This document shows positions 22,561-33,640 of a DNA stretch of 64,000 nt, in pieces. Source of the DNA: Branchiostoma belcheri. Taxonomy: Eukaryota; Chordata; Leptocardii; Amphioxiformes; Branchiostomatidae. Below the pieces are notes generated by a model. That model made no database searches, was not told where the DNA came from, and worked only from the letters and a program-made list of their open reading frames with translations. Numbering within the stretch: position 1 is the first letter of the stretch; every line of letters begins with the position of its first letter. Made by a program: the position numbers and the translations under genes. The stretch is from assembly GCF_001625305.1 (NCBI RefSeq), contig NW_017804487.1, forward strand, positions 327,076 through 391,075, written 5' to 3'.

Positions 22561-23450
22561 TGGGGTTCGACTTCTTCTTTGAAGGCAGTGAATAATGAAT
22601 AGTAAATGTATACAAGGCATATGTATAACCAGATGTTGTCTTTTGTTTTGACGTAGTTTAGCTCTAGATAATCGTGATTGACGTGTGAGTGAATGTTGTT
22701 ACCTTAATGGACTGCTTTTAGATTTTAAAATGAGCAACTGAAACATCGATCATTTAGCCCATCAATCATAAAAACACGACTCAGACAAAAGGGGGGAACA
22801 TTACGTTAGCATTTTTTGTAATGATCTTACATAAAAATACAATAGATACGAAGCTGGTGTGTTACGCCGAAAGGCGGTTATACCGGCTACACTGATACAG
22901 ATACAGATATGATATGATGTGATATGATATGATGTGTTGTCACATAGATACATGTACTTGAGTAGCAAAAATTGAAATGTTAGAAAACATCATTTTGAAG
23001 TTCATGTAGTTAGTCAAACGAAACAAAATCAGTTAAACCTGTGATAACATGTCTCTTGTTACCCGTTACACCTGTACATTTGTTTGTTTGTTTGTTTATT
23101 TATTTATTCATCCAGAAAATACATGTCGCCTGATGGCGATTTTCAAAGATTTCTGGGGGGGAAAACCCCAAACAAAATCCAGTAACAAAATGAACTCAAG
23201 ATGTATATGCTTGAATGCCAAATTTGTGCAAATATGGTGAGAATAGTGAGACACCGCTTTGTATCACGCAATACCAGAATGTACAAACTACGACCCTTTG
23301 TAGACCATATATATACACCGATCGACAGTTATACCTTCCTTTGATCCTTTAGCCAGGAAAGGGAATATACAAGTACAAAGCTACAGTACAGAGAGATGAA
23401 AGAAAGATCTGTTCCAAATGACACAGTTCTGAACTCTCGGTAGAATTTAA
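22561..23450. other. Non-coding with one small LINE 3' fragment
   Basis: 22852-22912 carries GCTGGTGTGTTACGCCGAAA and GGCGGTTATACCGGC, the 3' unit of the LINE family at 30.4 and 43.5 kb; then ATGATATG repeats. The rest shows nothing. Confidence 0.55.
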
Positions 23451-23454
23451 AAGG

Positions 23455-24156
23455 TTGTATACCCTACTCAAGACGCTTCCGCCGAGGTTTCAAACCTCCT
23501 ACCAGCGGATGTTAGACCTAATGTGGGAGCCAACACAGGCAGAGAACCCAATCCTTGGAACTATCGCGAGGAAGCTGAGCCCGCCAAGAAGGTACATGGG
23601 TGAGAGCAGAGGTGAGGGCGTCTGTGCGGAGGGTTTGGGCTCGGGAGGGCGCCTGGGTCCGGCTGCTAATGGGTCGTGTAACAAGTTGTGCCTGTTTCAT
23701 GCCGTGAGCCCCGACCCTTCGAATCTGAAGACGGAAAAAAAGTCACTGAGAGAAGTCTGTTTGCAATATTGTTTGGCCTGGGAAAGACATCGTCTGGCGG
23801 ATTCCCAATGGTACCACAGGGAAGAGAGGAACCGAGTAATGGTCCAGATTTTCCCAGCCCTTCCCGCATGCATCACCGGGCGGCTGGACCAGGCGGCGGC
23901 GGCCTGGAGTGCCACGTCCCTACCGTCTCTTGACAGACGTCCTGACCCGTTCACTGTAAGCAAAGGTTACGGGGAGAATTACTGGAGAGGCGGGCTTGAC
24001 ATTCGCGGCGTCCCGCGGACTCAAGTGCACGGCCCTCCCTATATCTCTCCTACCGCCCCTCCTACCGGCCGCGAACCCACCGCAAAATCCGAGTTTCAGG
24101 GTCTGCCTCTTAGGCTGATCGCCTTTCCAGTACGGGTGCGGGGAAATATTGAATGA
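23455..24156 (+). other. GC-rich block with a long open frame, coding status unknown
   Basis: A 234-codon frame (stop included) opens at TTG 23455; the first ATG is 23509. The peptide is Arg/Pro/Gly-rich with no domain I recognise and no obvious signal peptide. The block is much more GC-rich than its surroundings and ends where a LINE tail begins. It could be an exon, conserved regulatory DNA, or chance openness in GC-rich sequence. Confidence 0.2.
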
Positions 24157-24525
24157 ATGAAGACCTTTATTGTACATTTGTGTTCTACAGAACTAAGTAC
24201 AGGTCGCATGGGTACAGAACATGAACATAAACAACTATACATTACATACATATGAACATATAGGAGTGTAAATAAATGTCTAATTTCTATTCTTTTCGGC
24301 TTCATCTCGCTTGGTAGTGATTGTATGGATATATGCTGCTGTGAGATTACTTAGAGTAGGTTTATCAAAAGTTAAAAGGAATACAAATTTCTATTTACTA
24401 GTCAAATAACTAAAGTGGGGAAATATACTTAATACATGGCTAAAAAATATGAGTCTATCTCTACTATACAAGGGGCAATCTATGGTGAAATGTATTTCAT
24501 CTTCTAACTACAGAATATTACAGAA
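24150..24525 (-). mobile_element. CR1/L2-like LINE 3' end (minus)
   Basis: GAATGAATGAAGACCTTTAT is the reverse of the CAATAAAGGTCTTCATTC tail; 5'-truncated. Confidence 0.75.
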
Positions 24526-24550
24526 TATTACCTACTTTAAGCATTGTCGA

Positions 24551-24912
24551 TTAAAGGCATCCAGTGCCGATTTCAGGGCAGCAAAATTGGAAATATGCTG
24601 AATAAGGCAATCTTTGTGATATTGACACATACTACTTCACATTAGCACATTCGAGTCAGCTTTTCATAGTTGGGCTTTTCAAACTGCAGAAACAAGCCCT
24701 AAGATGAGTCCTTTATTTTCCGGGTGGTGCCCCAAAAATCAACCAAGGGCCCTTCCAGTAACCATTTTTCGTCAGAATTTGGGGGATTTTTGCTCCATGA
24801 GGGTCAATATAAATTGGGACAGTGTGATTTCAACTCAGTATGTAGATAAATTTCCAGAAGGCTTTGAAAAATTGGGTTTCCAAGCCCTAAAAACCGCACT
24901 GGATACCTTTAA
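24551..24912. mobile_element. TTAA-flanked short transposon, type B, complete
   Basis: TTAA at 24551-24554 and 24909-24912; ends AGGCATCCAGTGCCG and CGCACTGGATACCT. 354 bp, colinear with the 2.65 kb copy. Confidence 0.85.
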
Positions 24913-24916
24913 AGAC

Positions 24917-25235
24917 AACCAAGGGGAGTAGAAGTGGATTTTCAAAGACAATTTTCTGGTCATTCTTTCTAAAGAAATCTGTCTGATAGTGACATTTACT
25001 GCAATTTAGTAGCAAATTTCCATCATCATTTCATAATTGAAATGTTTGAAATACCCACAAAACAAGCTACGTGAAGCATCACTTTATTTTTTGGTACCAC
25101 CAAAAAATGACTACAATAAGCCTATAATACAAAACAAGCAACCGTTGTCCATTACAGCGACATCGTATTCTTACCTCACAGATATCAGTATGTTATGGGA
25201 TAGGATTGGTTCAACTTATACTACATTTAAAGCAT
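24917..25235. mobile_element. TTAA-type short transposon, type A, reversed, partial
   Basis: TTTCTGGTCATTCTTTCT at the left, CAAGCTACGTGAAGCATCAC and ATCAGTATGTTATGGGATAG inside. It abuts the type B copy. Confidence 0.7.
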
Positions 25236-25239
25236 GACC

Positions 25240-25500
25240 AGTATCTGTATCTGTATCTGTATAGCCGGTATAACCGCCCTTCGGCGTAACACACCAGCTT
25301 CTGTATCTGTATAGCCGGTATAACCGCCCTTCGGCGTAACACACCAGCTTCGCAGGCACGCGGCGCGGCGGCAGCTGGATACATACACCGATCGACTTGT
25401 TACACCTAACCCTTGAACATCAAGATATTGTTTAAAGCTATCTAATGACAATTTTGCTACCCTCAAAAACTGTATTGGATGCCTTTATGATGACATGTCC
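25240..25500 (-). mobile_element. CR1-like LINE 3' end with two 50-bp 3' units
   Basis: Units at 25253-25351 (TGTATAGCCGGTATAACCGC in each). Beyond them the minus frame reads SLDSFKQYLDVQGLGVTSRS, the ORF2 C-terminus of the family at 43.3 kb. Confidence 0.8.
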
Positions 25501-26205
25501 TCACATAGGCCCCAACTAGAAATCAATTCAATAATTCAACAACAATTCAATACTCAGTTCCTTAAACAAGCCATATTGTATACATTATCATATTACTTTA
25601 TTATGTCTGTTAGAAACGATATATGAAATAAATATAGCCTTTACGTTTTATTATATTTTATGTGAATGGTGATAAAGCATGTAATACTTACTCTTCTTAT
25701 TGATGATTTTACTATTGTCCGTCGCCACATTGATTTCATAGTCCTCTACAAATATTCATTCACAATCTTGCCTTATGAATACCTTTTTGATACGCATTGT
25801 ACTTTTGTAAAAAAATATGATAAGTATGTGATAACAGACTAAGCTTGAAACGTTACCATATGGCTACTATTTACCTCACTTAATTGCTTCCGGTACCTTA
25901 CCATCGTTACAAAATGAAAACTATGTAAAGTTCATATTGAGGAAAGAAGCTAGAACATATTTCTCCCCATATATCCACTTAGCATGGACAATGGATAAAC
26001 ATGTTATTGGAAAGTGTTGTCCTCAAAACATGGAAGTAACAAAATAACTCTTATTGATAGTTCCGTTATGTGATAGAGTGGAAACCCGGACTGCGATAAC
26101 AGCACAACAGTCGGCGTGTCGTGTGAATCAGTCAGTATAAACACTACCTTTAATATCATATCCGCTACAGGTAATGAAGTGGAATATTTAACAACAAACA
26201 GGAGA
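25501..26205. other. A/T-rich non-coding sequence
   Basis: Nothing recognised. Confidence 0.5.
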
Positions 26206-26858
26206 GCATCTTTGAAAGAAAGTGTGTGTGCAGTTTTTATTTTTCTAGTAGGTGCAGCATAGCCCCTGTTACACATTCAGACCTTCCCCCGAGCACAAAG
26301 TTAAGGAGCTGTCTGACCAGATTTTGGCCACGCCTACCTTTCTATACGAATCGAACTTGAGTTGAATTTGAGTCATTTTTTGAGAAATTGGGCATCTTTG
26401 AAAGAAAGTGTGTGCAGTTTTATTTTTCAAGTAGCCCCTGTTACACATTCAGAACCTTCCCCTGAGCACTAGCAAGGTTGGCTGAAGTTCGGGAGATATC
26501 TGACTAGTTCTAGGCCACGCCTACCTTTCTATACGAATCGAATCGAACTTGAGTTGAATTTGAATCAAATTGAGCATCTTTGAAAGAAAGTGTGTGTGCA
26601 GTTTTATTTTTCAAGTAGGTGCCTGCATAGCCCCTGTTACACATTCAGAACCTTCCCCCGAGCACTAGCCAACCAATTAGCAAGGTTGGCTGAAGTTAGG
26701 GAGCTGTCTGACCAGTTTTAGGCCACGCCTACCTTTCTATACGAATCGAATCGAACTTGAGTTGAATTTGAGTCAATTTGAGCATCTTTGAAAGAAAGTG
26801 TGTGTGCAGGTATATTTTTCAAATAGGTGCAGCATAGCCCCTGTTACACATTCATAAC
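26206..26858. repeat. Tandem array of about 3.5 units spanning a transposon boundary
   Basis: Units start with GCATCTTTGAAAGAAAGTGT at 26206, 26392, 26574 and 26782. Each joins about 60 bp of flanking DNA to the left end (AGCCCCTGTTACACATTC) and first 120 bp of the AGCCCCTGTCACACA-type transposon. Unit length 182-208 bp. Confidence 0.9.
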
Positions 26859-27146
26859 AAGTCAAGTCAAGTCAATCTTTATTGCACAACAATTGTAACG
26901 GGTACAATGCATGGCAAACTCTTCAGTACTACATATCTAGCTAACATCTACTCTCACGTCTACAGTATTACCTACAAGTTCTATGTATCGAAAATAACAT
27001 TATACTATTTCAAAAAGGTAATATAGTACATGTATATGTATGGAACATGGCTTGCATGATAAAGTACATGTCTTGAGTTCTATACATGACTGTATAAACT
27101 AGATTGTACATCAGTTGGTTGAATCGGATATAATATGATTTCTTAG
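26859..27146 (-). mobile_element. LINE 3' end with (CAAGT)n tail inserted in the fourth unit
   Basis: AAGTCAAGTCAAGTCAATCT then TTTATTGCACAAC; it separates ACACATTCA from GAACCTTCCCCC, which are contiguous in the other units. Confidence 0.75.
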
Positions 27147-27941
27147 AACCTTCCCCCCGAGCACTAGCCAACCAATTAGCAAGGTTGGCTCAGGTTCGGG
27201 AGTTGTCTGACCAGTTTTAGGTCACACCCACCTTTCTATGCGAATCGAATCGAACTTGAGTTGAATTTGAGTCAAATTTGAGTGCCAACGACAAGCCAAA
27301 CGTGGCCGAACCTCCCGTCCACACCCGACTTTTTAAAACATTTTGAGGCATTCGGCTGGCGCAGCCGGACCGTGGTCGGGGGGAGTTCGGCTAGTGTTCG
27401 GGAGATCATATTTTTTTTATTCATCAAAACATGAAAACATAACAAGGACAGTGTGACGCTGACGCACTCAAGTTTATAACTTATATTAACAGCGCCACAC
27501 AACAAAAAAAGGTACGATTAACATTTAAATATACAAAGTTGACATATCTGTGCGCTGTAGTCCCACCACTCCAAAACATTAAAATGTTAAATCAAATAAA
27601 ATGTTGAAAAAGCTATTTGAAAGATAAGATTACGTGTTAACCTCCTATATCTCATTGGCGGAAACACATCCGCCAATCAGAGCTACAAGGAGAATTTAGC
27701 CCCATTTACACATGTAGTATTTGGACTTCTATATCAAATTGACTGTTAGAAACAGTCAAGCAGAGCTAGAAGCGCTTGGTATCTCCAATGTAAATCTGAG
27801 TTTGCATCGTTTTAAAGTTGTACATAGAGGGTAACATTGTGGAGCCTCTAAGAATAAAGTGCAGTTTAGCATTATCTGACATATTATTAAGGTTGACAAG
27901 AGTCCATATTTAGCAATGTGTGACATTGGGCTTACAATTGC
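27147..27941. mobile_element. Rest of AGCCCCTGTCACACA-end transposon, interrupted by a LINE tail
   Basis: Interior to 27404 as in other copies; the right end ATGTGTGACATTGGGCT is at 27924-27940. Between them a minus-strand LINE 3' piece (about 27410-27915) is bordered by CATATTT on both sides. Confidence 0.7.
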
Positions 27942-28064
27942 TATTTCACTGACCCTGGTTCAAAACCTAACCAAAAGACTAAACGAAAACGGTGCCTACA
28001 TGTATATCTACCTTTAAATTTTAAACAAACAAACAAAGCAATCACTGTTGTCAAGTGAACGTTT
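27942..28064. other. Non-coding spacer
   Basis: Only a short AAAC run. Confidence 0.5.
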
Positions 28065-28300
28065 TAATATATAAATTTATTGCAAAATCCATACCCTAAG
28101 GCTAATTGCAAATTACAAACATACAAGAACATTGAAACAGATTATACTAAAATCTACATAATGAAAAGTAGTTGTCTAGAACTATAGCTATGTGTAAAAC
28201 TATGTCTAAGGGGTTTGACTTCTCTTTTGTAAACCATGGAAGACGTAATGTCCCACCTTTTCTAAACTTTCTGGGTTTTGGGAAGTTAAAAGAAGAATAT
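28065..28300 (-). mobile_element. LINE 3' end, CCCGAGGGCTAATTGC family
   Basis: ATTTATTGCAAAATCCATAC then AAGGCTAATTGCAAATTAC; 5'-truncated. Confidence 0.7.
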
Positions 28301-29300
28301 TTTTTCTCTGTCTGTAAGTTTAGAGAAATTTTTGATGAATTGTAGAAGTTTGAATAGTCAACATTTTATGTTGTTGTGGCACAAGTCTCATTGTAACCCG
28401 GACCATTTTGCCCCCAAAGGTTACTCAGATTCATGTATACAATTCATTTCAATCGATGCTAGACTATTATCACAACCGCACACCTCTGGAGAAAAACGCG
28501 ATAGTTTGAAAAAATGTGATATTCTCCATCTTATGTTTATCTTAATCATGGTCTATACTACTAGTAAAAATGCGATAGAGGGGTGCTAATTCAGTTTTCA
28601 CTAGTAGTAGACAGTTTGAGTTCATTTTTTTTCTAGAAGTGTGTGAAATGTTCACTAGAACTGTTTTTGTGTGTGTAACCCCCCCCCCCCCCCTCCTCCC
28701 CAATATTTTCACCACAAGTCACTATGCGTGCGAGGCGCATTGTTCGCCAATATGTTCACTCCCGATCGTTGCTTTATTGGTCTGGTTTCAACTTGGGCCC
28801 AACAGAGACACAACAAAAGCTTTTGTTCTGTCAGTTTTTACAGCAGTTGTCGCTTAAAAGGATAGCAGTGTCACGGTCACTGTTCTTTCTCCACTAACTG
28901 TCACTCTGTGCACGGCCGTGTCCCACTACTGGGACTATTTGCGTGCAGAGTCGGTCTGGCGACGAAAACTCCCTAATTGAAATATCTATGGAAACCGTTT
29001 CAAAGTACTTGAAACTAACGTCCATGTCCGGCTGTTAAAGAGTGGTAATGGCCGCGGTTTTCAAAAGAAAAAACTGTCCTCCGGGTCCAATATCCATTTG
29101 TCAAAGATTGTAATGGATTTTTAACACGAATATGACATTTCCTTATTGTATATGAGTGTGTGTTTTCGAAAATGGATGAAACACATGCATACTCAAAACC
29201 ATTTGACAGAAAAGTTTTCGTTTTTTTTTTCGAGTCGCTTTGTTTTCTCTTTTAGCCAACGTAATAATATATAGATTTTGACACACAAAACTCAATACTT
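28301..29300. other. Single-copy; C-run and a GC-richer patch
   Basis: C-run at 28679-28692. 28860-29100 has TGTCACTCTGTGCACGG and CTCCCTAATTGAAATATC; possibly conserved non-coding DNA, no gene recognised. Confidence 0.4.
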
Positions 29301-29304
29301 TACC

Positions 29305-29595
29305 TTATATGCAATTTCAGGGCGGCAAAACTGGACTTCTTTTCGATTATCCTTTTAATGCAGTCATTTGTATCCCTCCTAATTTAAATCACTCCTTTTC
29401 CACAGCATACTGATATCTGTGAGACAAAAATGCGATGTCGCTGACGGAAAACGGTTGCTTGTTTTGTACCGTAAGCTGTTTCTAGCTGTTTATGGGCGGT
29501 AAAGAGACGCTGCACGTAGCTTGTTTTTGGGCTATTCCAAACGCTTCAAGTATGAAATGAGGACGAAAATGTGGTAAGAAATGGCAGTAAACGAA
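29305..29595. mobile_element. TTAA-type short transposon, type A, fragment
   Basis: TGCAATTTCAGGGCGGCAAA, GTCGCTGACGGAAAACGG and CTGCACGTAGCTTG in order; outer ends missing. Confidence 0.7.
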
Positions 29596-29905
29596 AAATA
29601 ACAAATGCATATCAAGAATATGGACAAATTATGCTTATGACTATGTTTTAAACGTTTTTGTGTGTTTTGTTGTCTTTTTTATCATACATTTGTACCTTTT
29701 TCGTTCACACTAACTGCCCGGCCCTAACATGACACAGCAGAGTTTAAGCACAAAAATGACGACATTTAGCAAACTTAATTTTTCTTTTTAATTCCCAGGG
29801 AGAACCTTCTTTGAGAATCAATTTCAAAACAACGATCTGCGTCCATAACGCAGTATATGATATCTTCATTTTTTTCGTTAAAAGACAGCACACGTATAAG
29901 ATAAA

Positions 29906-29940
<35 letters not shown>

Positions 29941-30397
29941 GCATGGGATACCATATTCGACTTACAAAAAGCTCGATCTACTATATGACCATGCTGTTGA
30001 ACAATATGTAATTTTTCGGAGCCTAATTTGTAACATACCGGATGTTATTATGGCCGACCAGTTTTATTGGACTACTATTTTGCATACCATACGTCTGCGT
30101 AGTGTAAGTCTGAATTCATGGCATATGTTTCTTCAAACTTTTAAATTGTGAGAGGTCGGCAATTCAGCCATAATCATCATATGGTAACATTAAAACAGGT
30201 GAGACATGGGCGAAAGTAAGTGCAGTTTTATTGATTCAAACACTAGCACGTGCACTGTCAATGGTTTATGTGAAACGAAAAAAAAATACGACTAAGTTGG
30301 GGTTTATGTAGCATATTTGTGGTGGGGTGTTGTTTATGGATGGCAAGTATTTGTGGTCACACACTACGGACTCCCGCTATCACTTCAAAGTGCCACT
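29596..30397. other. A/T-rich, with (TC)n(TA)n at 29908-29940
   Basis: No gene recognised. Short microsatellite only. Confidence 0.55.
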
Positions 30398-30790
30398 GTA
30401 TCTGTATCTGTATCTGTATCTGTATAGCCGGTATAACCGCCCTTCGGCGTAACACACCAGTTTCCGTATCTGTATAGCCGGTATAACCACCCTTCGGCGT
30501 AACACACCAGCTTCTGTATCTGTATAGCCGGTATAACCGCCCTTCGGCGTAACACACCAGCTTCTGTATCTGTATAGCCGGTATAACCGCCCTTCAGCGT
30601 AACACACCAGTTTCTGTATCTGTATAGCCTGTATAACCGCCCTTCGGCATAACACACCAGCTTCACAGTCAGCTGGCTACATCACACCGAACGGCATGTC
30701 ACACCTAAGCCTTGGACATCTAACTCTATATTATACATTGTTTAAAGCTATCTAATGATAATGCTCCTATTGTACTTGGTGACAGCGAGT
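30398..30790 (-). mobile_element. CR1-like LINE 3' end with five 50-bp 3' units
   Basis: Units at exact 50-bp spacing: TGTATAGCC begins at 30421, 30471, 30521, 30571 and 30621. Point changes distinguish units. The ORF2-proximal 3' region follows (30665-30760), and extra TATCTG repeats cap the end. Confidence 0.9.
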
Positions 30791-30995
30791 TCTATTCTGC
30801 GATAGTTCTATCTAGGAAAGAATGAATTCTTGAACACCTCAATCATAGTTCTAGGGAAGAATGATACGAGTATAGTACCTGTTTATAGGAAGTTTCTAAC
30901 GCACAACCACTGTACGTGATCTATTCACTGTATTTGTAATTACCATATAAGTGAGAAAAATATTTTCACGTGATACTAAAGGTACTTTTTTAAAA

Positions 30996-31637
30996 CACCT
31001 GTCACACATTCACACTTTTCGGGAATAGCCTGACCAAATTTATCCACGCCTAACTTTCTATACGAATCCAATCGAATTTGAGTCAAATCTGAAGCAAATT
31101 TGACCACGATCACGCTACGACCACTGCTGACCTACTCCCGACCACCAGCCAACCGCCAGCCGACCATGGCCGAACCCCCCGTCCACACCCAATGTTTTGA
31201 ATATCTTGTAATGGTTGGGGGGGGGGGGGTCGGCAGTGTTCGGGCCATATTTATAATAAATTGTACACTATACAATGATAAGCGCCTATTGCTGTTCACC
31301 TTCCTTTCCACTTGTTCAACTGATTTCAATACGTTAGATCCTATAGAAAAATTCAATTAAATTCTCAGGGGAGATAACCAATACAGTATTCAAATAGGAA
31401 AATACATTAAAGAATGTTTCAATCTTAGAGAACACATGTTAGAGAATAGTTAAACCTTTATTGTTATCACTGATATATATTCTGTACGTAATCTGCCACA
31501 TACATATATTCTGTACGTAAGATGACGTTATCCATACATGTATTTAACTTTGTTAGATCTTTAGTTGTAGAAGACCATACAAAAGCCCCTGTACTTTTTT
31601 GTTGTGTCAATAAAGAATCTCTATTTAGCTATGTGTG
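30996..31637. mobile_element. AGCCCCTGTCACACA-end transposon interrupted by a LINE end
   Basis: Left CACCTGTCACACATTC, interior to about 31248, right end GTGTGACAGTGGCT. The interruption is bordered by TATTTA on both sides. Confidence 0.75.
31249..31625 (+). mobile_element. CR1/L2-like LINE 3' end, family of 18.9 kb, nested
   Basis: Starts in the CTLYND segment of the ORF2 C-terminus and runs to CAATAAAGAATCTCTATTT. Almost colinear with the reverse complement of 18.9-19.3 kb. Confidence 0.85.
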
Positions 31638-31945
31638 ACAGTGGCTTACGTCAAATCGATTCCTGATCTTTCAAACATATGTTCAGCGTTGTTTGCGCCG
31701 GTTTAAACGTTCCATTATAGCTGCAACGGTATTTTGTATATGAGTATACACATGCCTATCTGTCCTGTTTATGAAAACAGCTGCATTTACGCACTTCTGT
31801 AAATGACTCTAGCTTATACAATCAGCTTTTTAGTCTAATCTGCAAGTTTCACGTTTTTCAGTTATTATGATATCTTAATATATTTCAAGTATCGAAATTG
31901 AAAACGTTTTAGATTACTCAAGCGTCATCAGACGCACAGACGTAT
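31638..31945. other. Non-coding, nothing recognised
   Basis: No gene or repeat seen. Confidence 0.5.
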
Positions 31946-32690
31946 TTAAAGGCATCCAATGAGTTATTTTGGGGCAGCAAAAACAAAACGCTAAAGTTTT
32001 AACTCTAAACATGTAACTACCAACACAGATGAACTTTCATGATAACGAAAAATATTTTGGATGGGGAAATCTATCTGTAATTGACATACACTCCATTTCG
32101 TAGCACATATTCATCATCACTCCATACCTAATGCGTTTAAAATAACCAAGAAAAAAAACTACGTAAGGAGTACTTTTATTTTTGGGTACCACCAGCAAAT
32201 GTAATCCACTTTATGTTCACGGTAGCAAAAGTTCACGGTCTGAGAAAAATGGACATGTTCACGGAACTATGTCTTCACAGTGGCGACAGGTGCAGGAAAA
32301 AAAGTCCAGGAATTATTTGTTAACTGTAATGATAAGTTCACGGTACAGAAGTGACAGTAAAACAGTGAACATAACAGTATAGTGAAAAAATCAGGAATTA
32401 CAGTTCTTGGAATTACAGTACTTGGAACCAGCCTACTATATGAAACAAGCAACCATTTTGGTCCGCACAATTTCGTCATCATTTCAGGCTTGAACTGTTT
32501 GTAATAGCCCGCAAACAAGCTACGTGAAGAATCCCTTTATTTTTTTGGTACCACCAATAAATAAATCCAACTAGAACCAGCCTACGATACCGTTTTCCGT
32601 CAGCGACATCGCATTTTTGCCTTTAGAGATGTAAGTATGCTACGGGTTAGGGTTTATCCAAACTACATTTTAAAATAAAATTGCTTTGGT
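31946..32690. mobile_element. TTAA-type short transposons, two partial type A pieces with an insert
   Basis: TTAA at 31946-31949 then AGGCATCCAATGAG. Both 32080-32200 and 32430-32690 match the type A interior, so the region is either two copies or one copy partly duplicated. Right end not preserved. Confidence 0.65.
32210..32385. repeat. Small insert with repeated GTTCACGG and inverted ends
   Basis: GTTCACGG occurs four times; TTATGTTCACGGTAG at the left faces CAGTGAACATAACAG at the right. Probably a tiny inverted-repeat element. Confidence 0.5.
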
Positions 32691-32811
32691 TTCCTTCAAC
32701 AAGAAACCTAGTATCAAGACCCAGGCTCTGTAAAACAAAAGTACGCTTTGAGTAGTATAGTGTGTCATTCAGAGAACTGTTCAGGTTTATACAGAGCCTA
32801 TTCCCCTATTT

Positions 32812-33255
32812 TGAGTGTTCTGTTGTATGGTGCGGAGTGTTGGAAGGAGACGGCACTTATACAGCATAAACTGAATGTATTCCCGAACAAATGTCTAAGA
32901 CGAATCCTCAAAATCTTTTGGCCTAACACCATCTCGAACAAGAACCTATACCTTAAGACAGGACTTAAACCAGTGAGCGAGACCTTGCGTGCTCGCAGAT
33001 GGAGATGGCTAGGCCATGTTCTTCGCAAACCAGCAACTGATCTGACAAGAGTAGCGTTGAGGTGGACGCCGCAGGGCAGAAGAGCGAGAGGTCGTCCTAG
33101 GGTGACATGGAAAAGAACAGTAAAGAAGGAGGTGAGGAGACACGGGTTCTCGATGGATGAGGCGGCGAAGGTGGCTACTGACCGGCCTAGATGGAGAAGC
33201 TACTTGGAGCCCCATGCGCCACCAAGCTCGGAAGGGGACTGAGTGAGTGAGTGAG
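32812..33255 (+). mobile_element. RTE-like LINE 3' fragment nested with 13-bp target duplication
   Basis: TATTCCCCTATTT at 32799-32811 and again at 33256-33268. The insert encodes the C-terminus of a reverse-transcriptase-type protein: LLYGAECW, NKCLRRIL, RRWRWLGHVLR, RRARGRPRVTWKRTV, and ends at TGA followed by TGAG repeats. 5'-truncated to 444 bp. The RTE-like assignment comes from these motifs. Confidence 0.88.
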
Positions 33256-33492
33256 TATTCCCCTATTTCATACACTTAAGTACTGTAGAAAATATATTCC
33301 TAATGCAAGTAGACAAACCACCCATCGAAAAACATATCTGTTCCTTTATTTCTACAATAACTGAAAAGCGAGGAGAAGTCGAATTTATATAACGATAGTT
33401 AGTTTCTTTTGTATCTGTTAACAGTGTCCATTCATCTTGTTTTGTTGTGACCTGTACTTAGGCAAGTGTGGCAAAAATGTGCAATAAAGGTC

Positions 33493-33639
33493 TTCATTCA
33501 TTCATTCATTCATTCATTCATTCATTCATTCATTCATTCATTCATTCATTCATTCATTCATTCATTCATTCATTCATTCATTCATTCATTCATTCATTCA
33601 TTCATTCATTCATTCATTCATTCATTCATTCATTCATTC
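33493..33639. repeat. (TTCA)n microsatellite, about 37 units
   Basis: 147 bp of near-perfect repeat beginning exactly at the LINE tail, where other copies carry only two to five units. Confidence 0.97.
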
Positions 33640-33640
33640 T

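Larger units (their letters stand above)
32720..33640 (+). mobile_element. CR1/L2-like LINE 3' end, split by a nested LINE
   Basis: The host LINE is 32720-32811 and 33269-33640: GTTTATACAGAGCC... then CATACACTTAAG..., continuous with the 17.2 kb copy when the insert is ignored. The tail GCAATAAAGGTCTTCATTCA runs into the microsatellite. Confidence 0.85.

Noticed and set aside
30385-30666. Direct repeats of 50 bp that could suggest a CRISPR array or a repeat protein
   Set aside because: The repeats abut with no unique spacers, sit in a LINE 3' end and occur in other copies of that LINE; the repeat peptide is a by-product of a period that shifts frame.
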